From contig JAQVSH010000048.1 of NCBI GenBank assembly GCA_028700615.1, positions 1 through 10,600 of the forward strand: 10,600 nt of DNA, read 5' to 3'. A program made the position numbers and the translations under genes. Shown one piece after another: positions 1-6,885 of this stretch. Numbering within the stretch: position 1 is the stretch's first letter; each line of letters starts with the position of its first letter. The notes beneath the pieces were generated by a model that worked only from the letters and a program-made list of their open reading frames with translations, did no database searches and was not told where the DNA came from. This stretch comes from Bacteroidales bacterium (GTDB lineage: Bacteria; Bacteroidota; Bacteroidia; Bacteroidales; UBA4181).

Positions 1-347
1 AACAAATTCAACAGTGCGGCATGCAATGCGGAGTAGCGCTCAATCCCCATACTCCTGTCGGAGTATTGGAGGAAATTATTTCTGATCTTGATTTAGTTTT
101 AATTATGACTGTCAATCCGGGATTCGGAGGACAAAAATTTATTGAAAACTCATATTCAAAAATTAGTCGTTTAAAAGAGTTGATTTTAAAGAAAAACTCC
201 CGGGCAAAAATTGAAGTAGACGGCGGAGTCGGAATGGGCAATCTTCAAGCCCTGAAAACAGCCGGAGTTGACATCATGGTGGTCGGGAATGCCATTTTCA
301 GCTCCTCTGATCCCGAAGGCACGATTGCTTCGTTAAAAAATATATGA
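1..347 (+). CDS. rpe: Ribulose-phosphate 3-epimerase, C-terminal part (5'-truncated by window edge)
   Basis: The reading frame is open from base 3 to the TGA at 345-347; the N-terminal half lies outside the window. Rpe interconverts D-ribulose 5-phosphate and D-xylulose 5-phosphate in the cytosolic pentose phosphate pathway. It is a (beta/alpha)8 barrel that uses a metal ion and two aspartates. Visible family hallmarks are GVALNPHTPV, then MTVNPGFGGQKFI, then KIEVDGGVG (the late catalytic Asp of the barrel), and VVGNAIF, the phosphate-binding loop before the last helix. The C-terminus ends at the normal place for the family. The stop codon overlaps the start of the next gene (ATGA, 344-347), so the two are probably cotranscribed and translationally coupled. 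I see nothing abnormal in the visible part. Confidence 0.95.
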   Translation, partial: QIQQCGMQCGVALNPHTPVGVLEEIISDLDLVLIMTVNPGFGGQKFIENSYSKISRLKELILKKNSRAKIEVDGGVGMGNLQALKTAGVDIMVVGNAIFSSSDPEGTIASLKNI

Positions 348-3331
348 TACCGGGAATTGCTCTTGAAGAGACCAGCCTGATTCCGACAGATACCTCCTTC
401 GAAAAGCTTATGCAGCGGAGGATTCAGGGTATTTTACTGATATGCAGCAATTACGATGCGTTTCTGCTGGAAGAAGACGGCAGAATTGATGAGCAGATCT
501 ATAACGAATGTGTTTCGCTTAATCTTCATGTCATTCCGAATTTTTATCATGCGGATTCGGAAGAAGAAGCTTTTCGTCTCCTGGAAACAGAAGAAATTGA
601 CCTGGTCATTGAGATGTTGAATATCAGCGGAGCGGACTCTTTTAAACTTTCCCACCGTATTAAAGCAACTTACCCGGATCTTCCGGTGGTCATTCTTACA
701 AATTTTTCCAGAGAAGTTTCGCTCCGACTGCAAAATGAAGACTTGTCAGCCATTGATTATGTGTTTTGCTGGCTGGGAAATGCGGATATTCTTCTGGCCA
801 TATATAAACTCATTGAGGACAAGATGAATGTGTTCAATGATGTAGAGGCCGGGGTCCAGACTATTCTTTTGATTGAAGACTCGATCAGATATACTTCTAT
901 CTACCTTTCCTTTTTATACAAAATGATTTTCACCCAGTCGTTAGAGGTCACGAAGGAGGGGTTAAATGAACATCAGAAACTCATGAGAATGAGGGGGCGT
1001 CCAAAGGTTTTACTTGCAAAAACTTATGAAGAAGCCTTTCAGTGGTATCAGCAATTTAAATCGTCCATGCTGGGAATTATTTCCGATGTCCGGTTTAAAT
1101 ACGATAAAAACAGCCCGGTAAAAACAGAGGGGGGAATTGAAATATGCAGGGTTGTCCGCAATGAAAATCCTCAGATGCCGATTATTTTGCAGTCATCGGA
1201 TGGCAGTTTTGAGCAGATTGCCGGGAAGCATCAAGTGAGTTTTGTCAATAAAACGGACAAAAAATCACTAAAAAAACTGGAAGTTTATATTACTGAGTAT
1301 TTTTGTTTCGGAAGTTTTATTTTCAGGGATCCGGAAAGTGGTAAAGAAATTGCCAGAGCGGATGATTTGTTTACCCTTTACACAACACTGGCTTCTATTC
1401 CTGACCCATCTCTGAACTATCATGTTTCCCGGGATCATTTCTCAAAATGGCTGAACGCCAGAGGATTATTCTCTCTTGGTGAATTTTTTAGGACAAAATC
1501 GAAAGAAGACTTTTCTTCCACACGCGAAATCCGTCAATACCTGATGAAAGGAATTGACACCTACAGATCCCGGTTAGGACAGGGAATTATTGCCCAGTAC
1601 CAGCCGGATAAAGTCAATAAATACACTCGTTTTTCGAGAATAGGAAAGCGTTCTATCGGAGGGAAAGCCAGAGGCCTTGCTTTTGCCGATTCTCTGATAA
1701 AAAAAAATAAATTAAACGAAAAATACCCTGGAATATCGGTTCACATTCCAATTACTGTGGCGATCGGAACAGATCTTTTCGATGAGTTCATGGAAAATAA
1801 TCAATTGTACCCGATCGCTCTTTCTGAGATCAAAGATGAAGAAATGCTCGCGCATTTTCTGAAAGCAAATCTTCCTGCCGGATTAGAAATGAATCTGAGG
1901 GATCTTGGATCCATCATGGAAAGACCGGTTGCCATAAGGTCTTCCAGCTTGCTGGAAGATTCATACTATGAACCCTTCGCGGGAATATACGCCACCTATA
2001 TGATTCCCTGCCGGGAAAACACCGACATAAACCACAAAGCACTTTCAGACGCGATAAAAGCAGTCTATGCTTCTGTTTTTTATAAAAACAGCAAATCATA
2101 CATGAAAGCCACTTCCAATGTGATTGAGGATGAAAAGATGGGGATTGTAGTACAGGAAATCTGTGGGCAGACATATGAAGATTTCTATTATCCGGTCATT
2201 TCCGGAGTAGTAAAATCTATTAACTACTACCCTATTGGTACGGAAAAACCCTCTGACGGATTAGCCTGTCTTGCATTTGGATTGGGAAAATATATCGTGG
2301 AAGGGGGCAGCGGATTTCAATTCTCACCGACTTATCCTAAGAAGGCCTTGTCATTTTATGACCCCAAAATATCTGTGCAAAACAGTCAGAAATATTTTTA
2401 TGCCATAGATCTGAAAAAAGACTTTGTACCTGGAGCCCATGAAGATCTAAACCTTCAGAAACTACCGGTTAAAGCGGCAGAAAATCACGGAACCCTTCGT
2501 TATGTGGCCTCTACCTGGGATTACGAAAGTCACACACTGAAAGAAGGAATTCTTTCTGAAGGGAAAAGAATCATTACTTTCTCACATATTCTTCAATACG
2601 AAAGTTTTCCATTGGCCGAAGTCCTCAGAGATCTGTTAACAATCGGCGCCAAAGAACTTGGAAATCCGGTAGAAATTGAATTTGCCATGGACTTCAATCC
2701 GCGTTCTTCGCACCAGGCCGTGTTTGAATTGCTTCAGATCAGACCGATTTTACATTCCGACCACTATACTTCTGTCCATCCCGAAACAATTAAAGAAGAC
2801 GAAGCCCTTTTACTATCCCGGAAAGCCCTTGGGAACGGAGTCATCGGAGACCTCTGTGATGTGGTTTACATTAAGCCGGCGTCCTTTGACTCATTAAAAA
2901 CAAGAGAAATAGCCGAATCTGTGGATGCTCTCAACAGAGAAATGCTCAATAAAAAGAGAAACTATATTTTGATCGGACCGGGCAGGTGGGGGTCATCAGA
3001 TCCGGCGCTGGGAATTCCGGTTCAATGGTCACAGATCTCTGCCGCCAGAGTCATTGTTGAAACAAGCATAGGAAACTTCAATATTGAACCCAGTCAGGGA
3101 ACCCATTTTTTCCAAAACCTCACGGCTTTCAAAGTGGGATATTTTTCAATAAACTCCGGAAAAAACGGAGAATTTTGTCATCTTGATATTCTGGATCATC
3201 AACCAGCACTTCATGAAAATGAATTTCTGAGACATATCAGATTTCCGGAACCTCTCCTTGTCAAAATAGATGGAGAACAAGGGATCGGGGTGGTGATGAT
3301 TTCACAGGGAAAAAATCAGAATTCAGAATAA
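344..3331 (+). CDS. Receiver-pseudoreceiver / PPDK-type ATP-binding domain protein (995 aa)
   Basis: This is a large cytosolic protein without signal peptide or membrane segments. Residues about 28-160 form a receiver-like fold in which the phospho-acceptor position reads LVIEM (E90), so it is probably a pseudo-receiver. Residues about 172-318 look like a complete receiver: LLIEDS (E178, D179), IISDV (D248), ILQSS (S284) and FVNK (K303). After a linker comes the nucleotide-binding domain of PEP synthase / pyruvate phosphate dikinase (about 425-805): GGKARGL (439-445), VAIRSSSLLEDS (529-540) with FAG, and EIEFAMD...LQIRP (777-801). The swivelling phosphohistidine motif (TSHAA type) and the PEP/pyruvate TIM barrel are absent. 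Instead there is a 190-residue end with GPGRWGSSD (878-886) and SQGTHFFQNL (917-926). To my knowledge this layout occurs in Bacteroidales, usually annotated as PEP/pyruvate-binding protein; its reaction is unknown to me. The start is the ATG of the ATGA overlap with rpe; Met23 is an alternative. The 3' end overlaps folP by 16 bases. Confidence 0.85.
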   Translation: MIPGIALEETSLIPTDTSFEKLMQRRIQGILLICSNYDAFLLEEDGRIDEQIYNECVSLNLHVIPNFYHADSEEEAFRLLETEEIDLVIEMLNISGADSFKLSHRIKATYPDLPVVILTNFSREVSLRLQNEDLSAIDYVFCWLGNADILLAIYKLIEDKMNVFNDVEAGVQTILLIEDSIRYTSIYLSFLYKMIFTQSLEVTKEGLNEHQKLMRMRGRPKVLLAKTYEEAFQWYQQFKSSMLGIISDVRFKYDKNSPVKTEGGIEICRVVRNENPQMPIILQSSDGSFEQIAGKHQVSFVNKTDKKSLKKLEVYITEYFCFGSFIFRDPESGKEIARADDLFTLYTTLASIPDPSLNYHVSRDHFSKWLNARGLFSLGEFFRTKSKEDFSSTREIRQYLMKGIDTYRSRLGQGIIAQYQPDKVNKYTRFSRIGKRSIGGKARGLAFADSLIKKNKLNEKYPGISVHIPITVAIGTDLFDEFMENNQLYPIALSEIKDEEMLAHFLKANLPAGLEMNLRDLGSIMERPVAIRSSSLLEDSYYEPFAGIYATYMIPCRENTDINHKALSDAIKAVYASVFYKNSKSYMKATSNVIEDEKMGIVVQEICGQTYEDFYYPVISGVVKSINYYPIGTEKPSDGLACLAFGLGKYIVEGGSGFQFSPTYPKKALSFYDPKISVQNSQKYFYAIDLKKDFVPGAHEDLNLQKLPVKAAENHGTLRYVASTWDYESHTLKEGILSEGKRIITFSHILQYESFPLAEVLRDLLTIGAKELGNPVEIEFAMDFNPRSSHQAVFELLQIRPILHSDHYTSVHPETIKEDEALLLSRKALGNGVIGDLCDVVYIKPASFDSLKTREIAESVDALNREMLNKKRNYILIGPGRWGSSDPALGIPVQWSQISAARVIVETSIGNFNIEPSQGTHFFQNLTAFKVGYFSINSGKNGEFCHLDILDHQPALHENEFLRHIRFPEPLLVKIDGEQGIGVVMISQGKNQNSE

Positions 3332-4167
3332 TTTCCTTTCAGCGCTTCTGCTATCTTAATGCATTCGACGGCTTCTTTCACATCGTGTACCCTAAGAAAA
3401 TTAACTCTTCCGGACAAAAGAGCGGCCATATGAACCGCTGAAGTCCCGTTCAGGGCCTGATCGGCTGTTACCCCCAGAAGTTTCTGGATCATTGATTTTC
3501 GCGATACGCCGACTAGAACAGGTAAATCATGAATCGAAAAATCATTCAGATGTGCCAATAGCGTATAATTGTGTTCGAGACTTTTTCCGAATCCAAAACC
3601 GGGATCCAGAATAATATCACTGACTCCCAATGCATGAAGTTCAGCTGTTTTGCGTGCAAACCAAAGGGACACCTCTCCCACCACATCATCGTAACAAGGA
3701 CTGGCCTGCATGGTTTTTGGAGTCCCCTGCATATGCATCAACACGTAAGGCACCTGCAATTCAGCCACAACAGAAAACATATCCGGATCAAGACTGCCCC
3801 CCGAGATGTCATTGATTATACCTATCCCAAATTCATCGGTCATTCTCCGGACTATTTCCGACCGGTAGGTATCCAAAGAAAGAAGAACCCTCGGATACTC
3901 ATGACGGATCACCTTCAGTGCTTCCGACAATCTTCTGTATTCCTCTTCGAAAGACACCGGATCTGCCCCGGGACGCGTTGAACAGGCCCCGATATCGAGA
4001 ATATCCGCTCCATCAGACAACATTTTTTCACACCGGTTCAGAATCTCCTTCCCGGAAGTCACCCTGCTCTGTGCAAAAAATGAATCGGGCGTAATATTCA
4101 CAATACCCATCACCCTGGTTCTTTTAAGAAGATAGAGAAGTCCGTTGCATCGCATGGTTCTGTTCAT
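3316..4167 (-). CDS. folP: Dihydropteroate synthase
   Basis: This cytosolic enzyme condenses 6-hydroxymethyl-7,8-dihydropterin diphosphate with p-aminobenzoate to give 7,8-dihydropteroate in folate synthesis; the family is the target of sulfonamides. The 283-residue length is normal. All pterin- and pABA-site motifs are present: MGIVNITPDSF (20-30), DIGACSTRPGA (58-68), SLDTY (97-101), INDISGG (118-124), MHMQGTP (144-150), DPGFGFGK (188-195), SRKS (222-225) and RVHD (259-262). The start at 4167 lies about 20 bases below a good predicted transcription start; ATG at 4155 (Met5) is a possible alternative. The gene is alone on its strand, convergent with the 995-residue protein (16-base overlap) and divergent from the sugar kinase. 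In many Bacteroidota folP is followed by the diadenylate cyclase gene; that neighbour is not here. Confidence 0.96.
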   Translation of the reverse strand: MNRTMRCNGLLYLLKRTRVMGIVNITPDSFFAQSRVTSGKEILNRCEKMLSDGADILDIGACSTRPGADPVSFEEEYRRLSEALKVIRHEYPRVLLSLDTYRSEIVRRMTDEFGIGIINDISGGSLDPDMFSVVAELQVPYVLMHMQGTPKTMQASPCYDDVVGEVSLWFARKTAELHALGVSDIILDPGFGFGKSLEHNYTLLAHLNDFSIHDLPVLVGVSRKSMIQKLLGVTADQALNGTSAVHMAALLSGRVNFLRVHDVKEAVECIKIAEALKGNYSEF

Positions 4168-4192
4168 AAAAATTCCGGAGTTTTGTGATAAA

Positions 4193-4224
4193 CAAAGATA
4201 AATTGAATCTGCGGAAGGAACAAA
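4193..4224 (-). promoter_or_regulatory. Predicted Bacteroidota-type promoter of folP
   Basis: On the minus strand, TTTG (4224-4221) is followed by 20 bases and then TATCTTTG (4200-4193). This matches the Bacteroidota primary sigma consensus TTTG / TAnnTTTG at every fixed position with usual spacing. Transcription would begin near 4187 and leave a leader of about 20 bases before the folP ATG at 4167. Confidence 0.7.
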
Positions 4225-4236
4225 TCGTTAACTTTA
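4202..4236 (+). promoter_or_regulatory. Possible promoter of the PfkB-family kinase
   Basis: ATTG (4202-4205), a 23-base spacer and TAACTTTA (4229-4236) match the TTTG / TAnnTTTG consensus with one mismatch in each element and a spacer at the long end. Transcription would start near 4243, giving about 30 bases of leader before the ATG at 4275. The element lies inside the folP promoter DNA on the opposite strand. It is a weak match and is listed because no better one is seen between the two genes. Confidence 0.3.
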
Positions 4237-4274
4237 ACCCCGGAGGAAAACCATCAAATAAACCATGCCCTATG

Positions 4275-5246
4275 ATGAATCAGAGAAAAGTTTATACCCT
4301 GGGAGAAACCGTATACGACATCATATTCAAAGAAATGCAACCCATCAGGGGAATTGCGGGAGGGGCCACCCTAAACAGTTCTGTCACATTAGGCCGACTG
4401 GGAGTTCCTGTTCATTTTATCAGCGAATTTGGAAATGACCTTTTGGGCAATTATGTGTCCGGATTTCTTCATGAAAACGGAGTGGACATTTCCGGAGTAT
4501 ACAGATATACAGATGGAGCTACCACCTTGTCTATCGCCTCTTTGGACAATAAAAGCAATGCCTGTTATAATTTTTATCAAATTATGCCAAAGGAGCATCT
4601 GCTCATTCCGTTTCCGGATGTTCAAGCAGGAGATATTTTGTTATTCGGATCATTTTTTGCCATTTCGCCCATACTCCGGAAACCTGTTCTTGAAATACTG
4701 AAATTTGCAAAATCACAGGGAGCGCTGCTGGTCTATGATCCTAATTTCAGATTATCCCACAAAGATCAGTTAGAAACTTTCCGTCCTTATATGCTGGAAA
4801 ATATTGCACTGGCAGATATTGTCAGAGGATCGGATGAGGATTTTTATCATATTTTCGGAGCCAAAACCCCGGACGAAGCTTTTAAGAGTATATCGGATCA
4901 ATGTCATCAACTGATATATACCTCCAGTCATAATGGAGTTACCTGGATTCATTCGGCTGAAAAAGGTTTTGTCCCGTCCCGTAAGATAAATCCTGTCAGC
5001 ACCATTGGTGCCGGGGACACTTTCAACGCAGGAGTGGTATATTCACTGCTTGAGCAAGATATTACGGTTGAAAACCTGACAAAGATAACTGCTTCCCAAT
5101 GGGATGAAATCGCCCTTACCGGAGTTGATTTTGCCACGGAAGTCTGTATGCAGTACGAAAACTATATTTCAAAAGAATTCGCCAGAACCTGGATGGATCG
5201 AAGATCGAAGGACAGTCGCCGTATCGGGCCCACAGTGAAAGAGTAA
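4275..5246 (+). CDS. PfkB-family carbohydrate kinase (ribokinase fold)
   Basis: This is a cytosolic ATP-dependent sugar kinase of the ribokinase/fructokinase superfamily. With ATG 4275 it has 323 residues. Visible signatures are the N-terminal sugar-binding GGATLNSS (29-36), the YDPNFR strand (154-159), RGSDEDF (184-190) at the place of the usual K.NE.E signature, and STIGAGDTFNAG (242-253), the anion hole with catalytic base D248. The substrate cannot be told; fructose, ribose or a nucleoside are possible. I chose 4275 because similarity begins at VYTLGE. ATG 4272 is equally possible, and a GTG at 4185 would add 30 residues unlike the family and lies upstream of the predicted promoter. The last ~25 residues (299-323, basic, RRSKDSRR) extend past the expected end of the fold and are coded antisense to the conserved end of the WbqC-like gene. 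Confidence 0.9.
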   Translation: MNQRKVYTLGETVYDIIFKEMQPIRGIAGGATLNSSVTLGRLGVPVHFISEFGNDLLGNYVSGFLHENGVDISGVYRYTDGATTLSIASLDNKSNACYNFYQIMPKEHLLIPFPDVQAGDILLFGSFFAISPILRKPVLEILKFAKSQGALLVYDPNFRLSHKDQLETFRPYMLENIALADIVRGSDEDFYHIFGAKTPDEAFKSISDQCHQLIYTSSHNGVTWIHSAEKGFVPSRKINPVSTIGAGDTFNAGVVYSLLEQDITVENLTKITASQWDEIALTGVDFATEVCMQYENYISKEFARTWMDRRSKDSRRIGPTVKE

Positions 5247-5813
5247 ATCAAGGATGGAAAGATCAGGATAAAAACCATGACTTTCCTCAAAAACCTGTGT
5301 GTATACCGGTGCTTCATACCCCGGAACAGGAACTGCACACCGGGACTTTGGATGAATTGCATAACGCAGGTCTGTTTTCTCTTCTGTAACGGGAGGATGG
5401 TACTCTCCGGAAAATTTCCAGTGCGAAGGTAAGCCGATAATATCCACTAATCTTTGGATGATTTTTTCATTCAAATCAAAAAGATATTTTTCCCGCGAGG
5501 TAAAAACCCATTGCAAATCATCCAGATAGAATTCATAAAAAGGTGATCTGCGGTAAGCTGACTCAAGGGCCCTCGCATGTTGTTTCTGCCAGTCAGAAGT
5601 ATAAGAAATCTCAACAGAGCGTATGTTTCTGCTTTCCGAACGATGAACCACAGGAACGGATAAATCCATCGGGCCTCCGGCACTGTATATTCTGCATCGG
5701 TTCCGGTAGGTTTGTTTGAGATAGTGTTCCGCATCCTCAATCACAACCTCATGCGCATAAACATAAGCAGCAAACCACGAAACAGGAGGAAAATAAGCGG
5801 TAGATAAGTACAC
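5169..5813 (-). CDS. WbqC-like family protein
   Basis: This 214-residue protein belongs to the WbqC-like family, named after a gene in an O-antigen cluster; members are common in Bacteroidota and their biochemical function is not established to my knowledge. Hallmarks in order are LSTAYFPPVSWF (3-14), EDAEHYLKQTYRNRC (26-40), GPMDLSVPV (47-55), DWQKQHARALESAYRRSPF (74-92), EFY, and SILDLLFHCGP (186-196) near the end. No signal peptide or membrane segment is evident once the start is placed correctly. The frame is open up to an ATG at 5915, but the extra 34 residues do not resemble the family and are coded by AT-rich intergenic DNA. GTG 5813 places LSTAYFPP at residue 3, where family members begin. 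The gene is divergent from the hydrolase, and its last 78 bases are antisense to the sugar kinase. Confidence 0.85.
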   Translation of the reverse strand: MYLSTAYFPPVSWFAAYVYAHEVVIEDAEHYLKQTYRNRCRIYSAGGPMDLSVPVVHRSESRNIRSVEISYTSDWQKQHARALESAYRRSPFYEFYLDDLQWVFTSREKYLFDLNEKIIQRLVDIIGLPSHWKFSGEYHPPVTEEKTDLRYAIHPKSRCAVPVPGYEAPVYTQVFEESHGFYPDLSILDLLFHCGPDTATVLRSSIHPGSGEFF

Positions 5814-5862
5814 AATAAAAATATAAAGGGGGTTTATGTGTTTTTCGCCGCAAACTTGCACT

Positions 5863-5893
5863 TTTTTTTTGATAATCAGAAAAATTAACTTTG
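5863..5893 (+). promoter_or_regulatory. Possible promoter of the alpha/beta hydrolase
   Basis: TAACTTTG (5886-5893) is a full match to the -7 consensus TAnnTTTG. The -33 region falls in a T-run (5862-5870): TTTT at 5863-5866 gives a 19-base spacer, one base off the TTTG consensus. The exact TTTG at 5868-5871 is only 14 bases away, which is too close. A start near 5900 would give a leader of about 40 bases before the TTG at 5942. The rest of the 128-base divergent gap (5814-5941) is AT-rich; I see no convincing promoter for the WbqC-like gene in it. Confidence 0.4.
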
Positions 5894-5941
5894 TGTCAGA
5901 TAATATTATTTTCATCGATCCATCTATACTGAACGCTCAAA

Positions 5942-6859
5942 TTGAAAACAGAAAAAATAACTTTTACTTTTCCTGATGATTACGAAGGGAAAGTGATTGC
6001 CACACTGATTAAAACAAAGGGGGCAGAATCTTCAGAAAAGGCCATTTTATACCTTCATGGTTTTGCGGATTATTTTTTTCAGGAACACCTTGCGGCAGCC
6101 TCTCATCTGGAAGAAATAAGATTCTACGCATTAGAACTCAGAAAATGCGGACGATCCAGACTACCCCATCAAAAATTCAACTATTGTAAAAATCTGAATG
6201 AATACTTTCCGGAAATCAGTCAAAGCCTCCGGCAAATGGAACAAGACGGAATCCGCGATATTACCCTGATGGGGCATTCCACTGGAGGACTCATTGCAGT
6301 GATATATACTGCTGAAGGAGAGAAGAAAAATGCTATTGCACGACTCGTGTTGAACAGCCCTTTTTTTGAGTTTAACCTCGACCCTGTCTCTTTACATCTG
6401 GGTATTCCCTTTTTATCTATGATAGGGAAAATTTTGCCTGATGTATTTGTCAGATTGCCGGCCTTTCCTCTCTACACGCAAAGCCTTCACCGGAGTGCCA
6501 GGGGGGAATGGCATTTCAATAAAGAATGGAAACCGATGGGGAAAATACCCATGTTCTTCGCCTGGATAAGAGCCATCCGATCCGGACAGAAAAAAATCCA
6601 CAAAGGGCTTCATCTGCCGCAGCCTGTATTATGTCTGAGTTCGGATGCAAGTCTCAGGTCCACGAGGTGGATAAAAGACGCATCCCGCAAGGATACCATT
6701 CTAAATGTAGAACATATTGAAAAATATGCACCCTGCTTGGGAGATCATGTCACTTGTCAAAAAATAGAAGGAGCCCTGCACGATGTGATTCTGTCCAGGA
6801 AAAGTGTCAGGGAAAAAGCACTCAGAATAATTTTTGACTGGATGCATGCAACGGAATAA
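5942..6859 (+). CDS. Serine alpha/beta hydrolase (lysophospholipase / S33-like)
   Basis: This 305-residue alpha/beta-hydrolase has no signal peptide or membrane span and so is predicted cytosolic. The oxyanion-hole strand reads LYLHGFADYF (36-45). The nucleophile elbow is MGHSTGG (110-116) with Ser113. The catalytic His is most likely H280 in EGALHDV (276-282). The acid is probably D252 or the nearby D235. The layout, with a lid-like stretch after LVLNSPFF and LGDHVTCQKI before the histidine, fits the monoglyceride-lipase/lysophospholipase-like group (Hydrolase_4). The substrate is unknown; a fatty-acyl ester is the likeliest type. The start must be non-ATG: an in-frame TGA lies at 5930-5932 and the only usual start before the conserved region is TTG 5942. 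The gene is monocistronic and ends in its own terminator. Confidence 0.88.
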   Translation: MKTEKITFTFPDDYEGKVIATLIKTKGAESSEKAILYLHGFADYFFQEHLAAASHLEEIRFYALELRKCGRSRLPHQKFNYCKNLNEYFPEISQSLRQMEQDGIRDITLMGHSTGGLIAVIYTAEGEKKNAIARLVLNSPFFEFNLDPVSLHLGIPFLSMIGKILPDVFVRLPAFPLYTQSLHRSARGEWHFNKEWKPMGKIPMFFAWIRAIRSGQKKIHKGLHLPQPVLCLSSDASLRSTRWIKDASRKDTILNVEHIEKYAPCLGDHVTCQKIEGALHDVILSRKSVREKALRIIFDWMHATE

Positions 6860-6885
6860 AAACGTATTCCATTTTTTATTTTTTC
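6853..6885 (+). terminator. Rho-independent terminator of the hydrolase gene
   Basis: GGAATA (6853-6858) pairs perfectly with TATTCC (6865-6870) around a 6-base loop, followed by a nearly pure T-run (6872-6884). The hydrolase stop codon TAA (6857-6859) is partly in the stem. The T-run extends across the stop codon of the convergent response-regulator gene. The stem is short (6 bp), so efficiency is uncertain. Confidence 0.6.

Noticed and set aside
1914..2174. Minus-strand open frame inside the ATP-grasp domain
   Set aside because: It lies opposite the highly conserved RSSSLLEDS...FAG region and its translation has no plausible protein features.
3571..3981. Open frame on the plus strand within folP
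   Set aside because: It is fully antisense to conserved FolP motifs, has no recognisable domain and looks like a codon-bias shadow.
4242..4246. GGAGG as ribosome binding site of the sugar kinase
   Set aside because: It lies about 28 bases before the chosen ATG, too far, and Bacteroidota rarely depend on Shine-Dalgarno pairing.
4185..4274. N-terminal extension of the sugar kinase from GTG 4185
   Set aside because: The 30 extra residues do not resemble PfkB proteins, and the segment contains the best promoter candidates for both divergent genes.
5850..5859. GCAA-AC-TTGC inverted repeat in the wbqC/hydrolase gap
   Set aside because: Four-base arms are too short to distinguish from chance.
5814..5915. 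34-residue N-terminal extension of the WbqC-like protein from ATG 5915, which includes a hydrophobic stretch
   Set aside because: It is AT-rich, contains a likely opposite-strand promoter element and has no family similarity; the WbqC motif starts two residues after GTG 5813.
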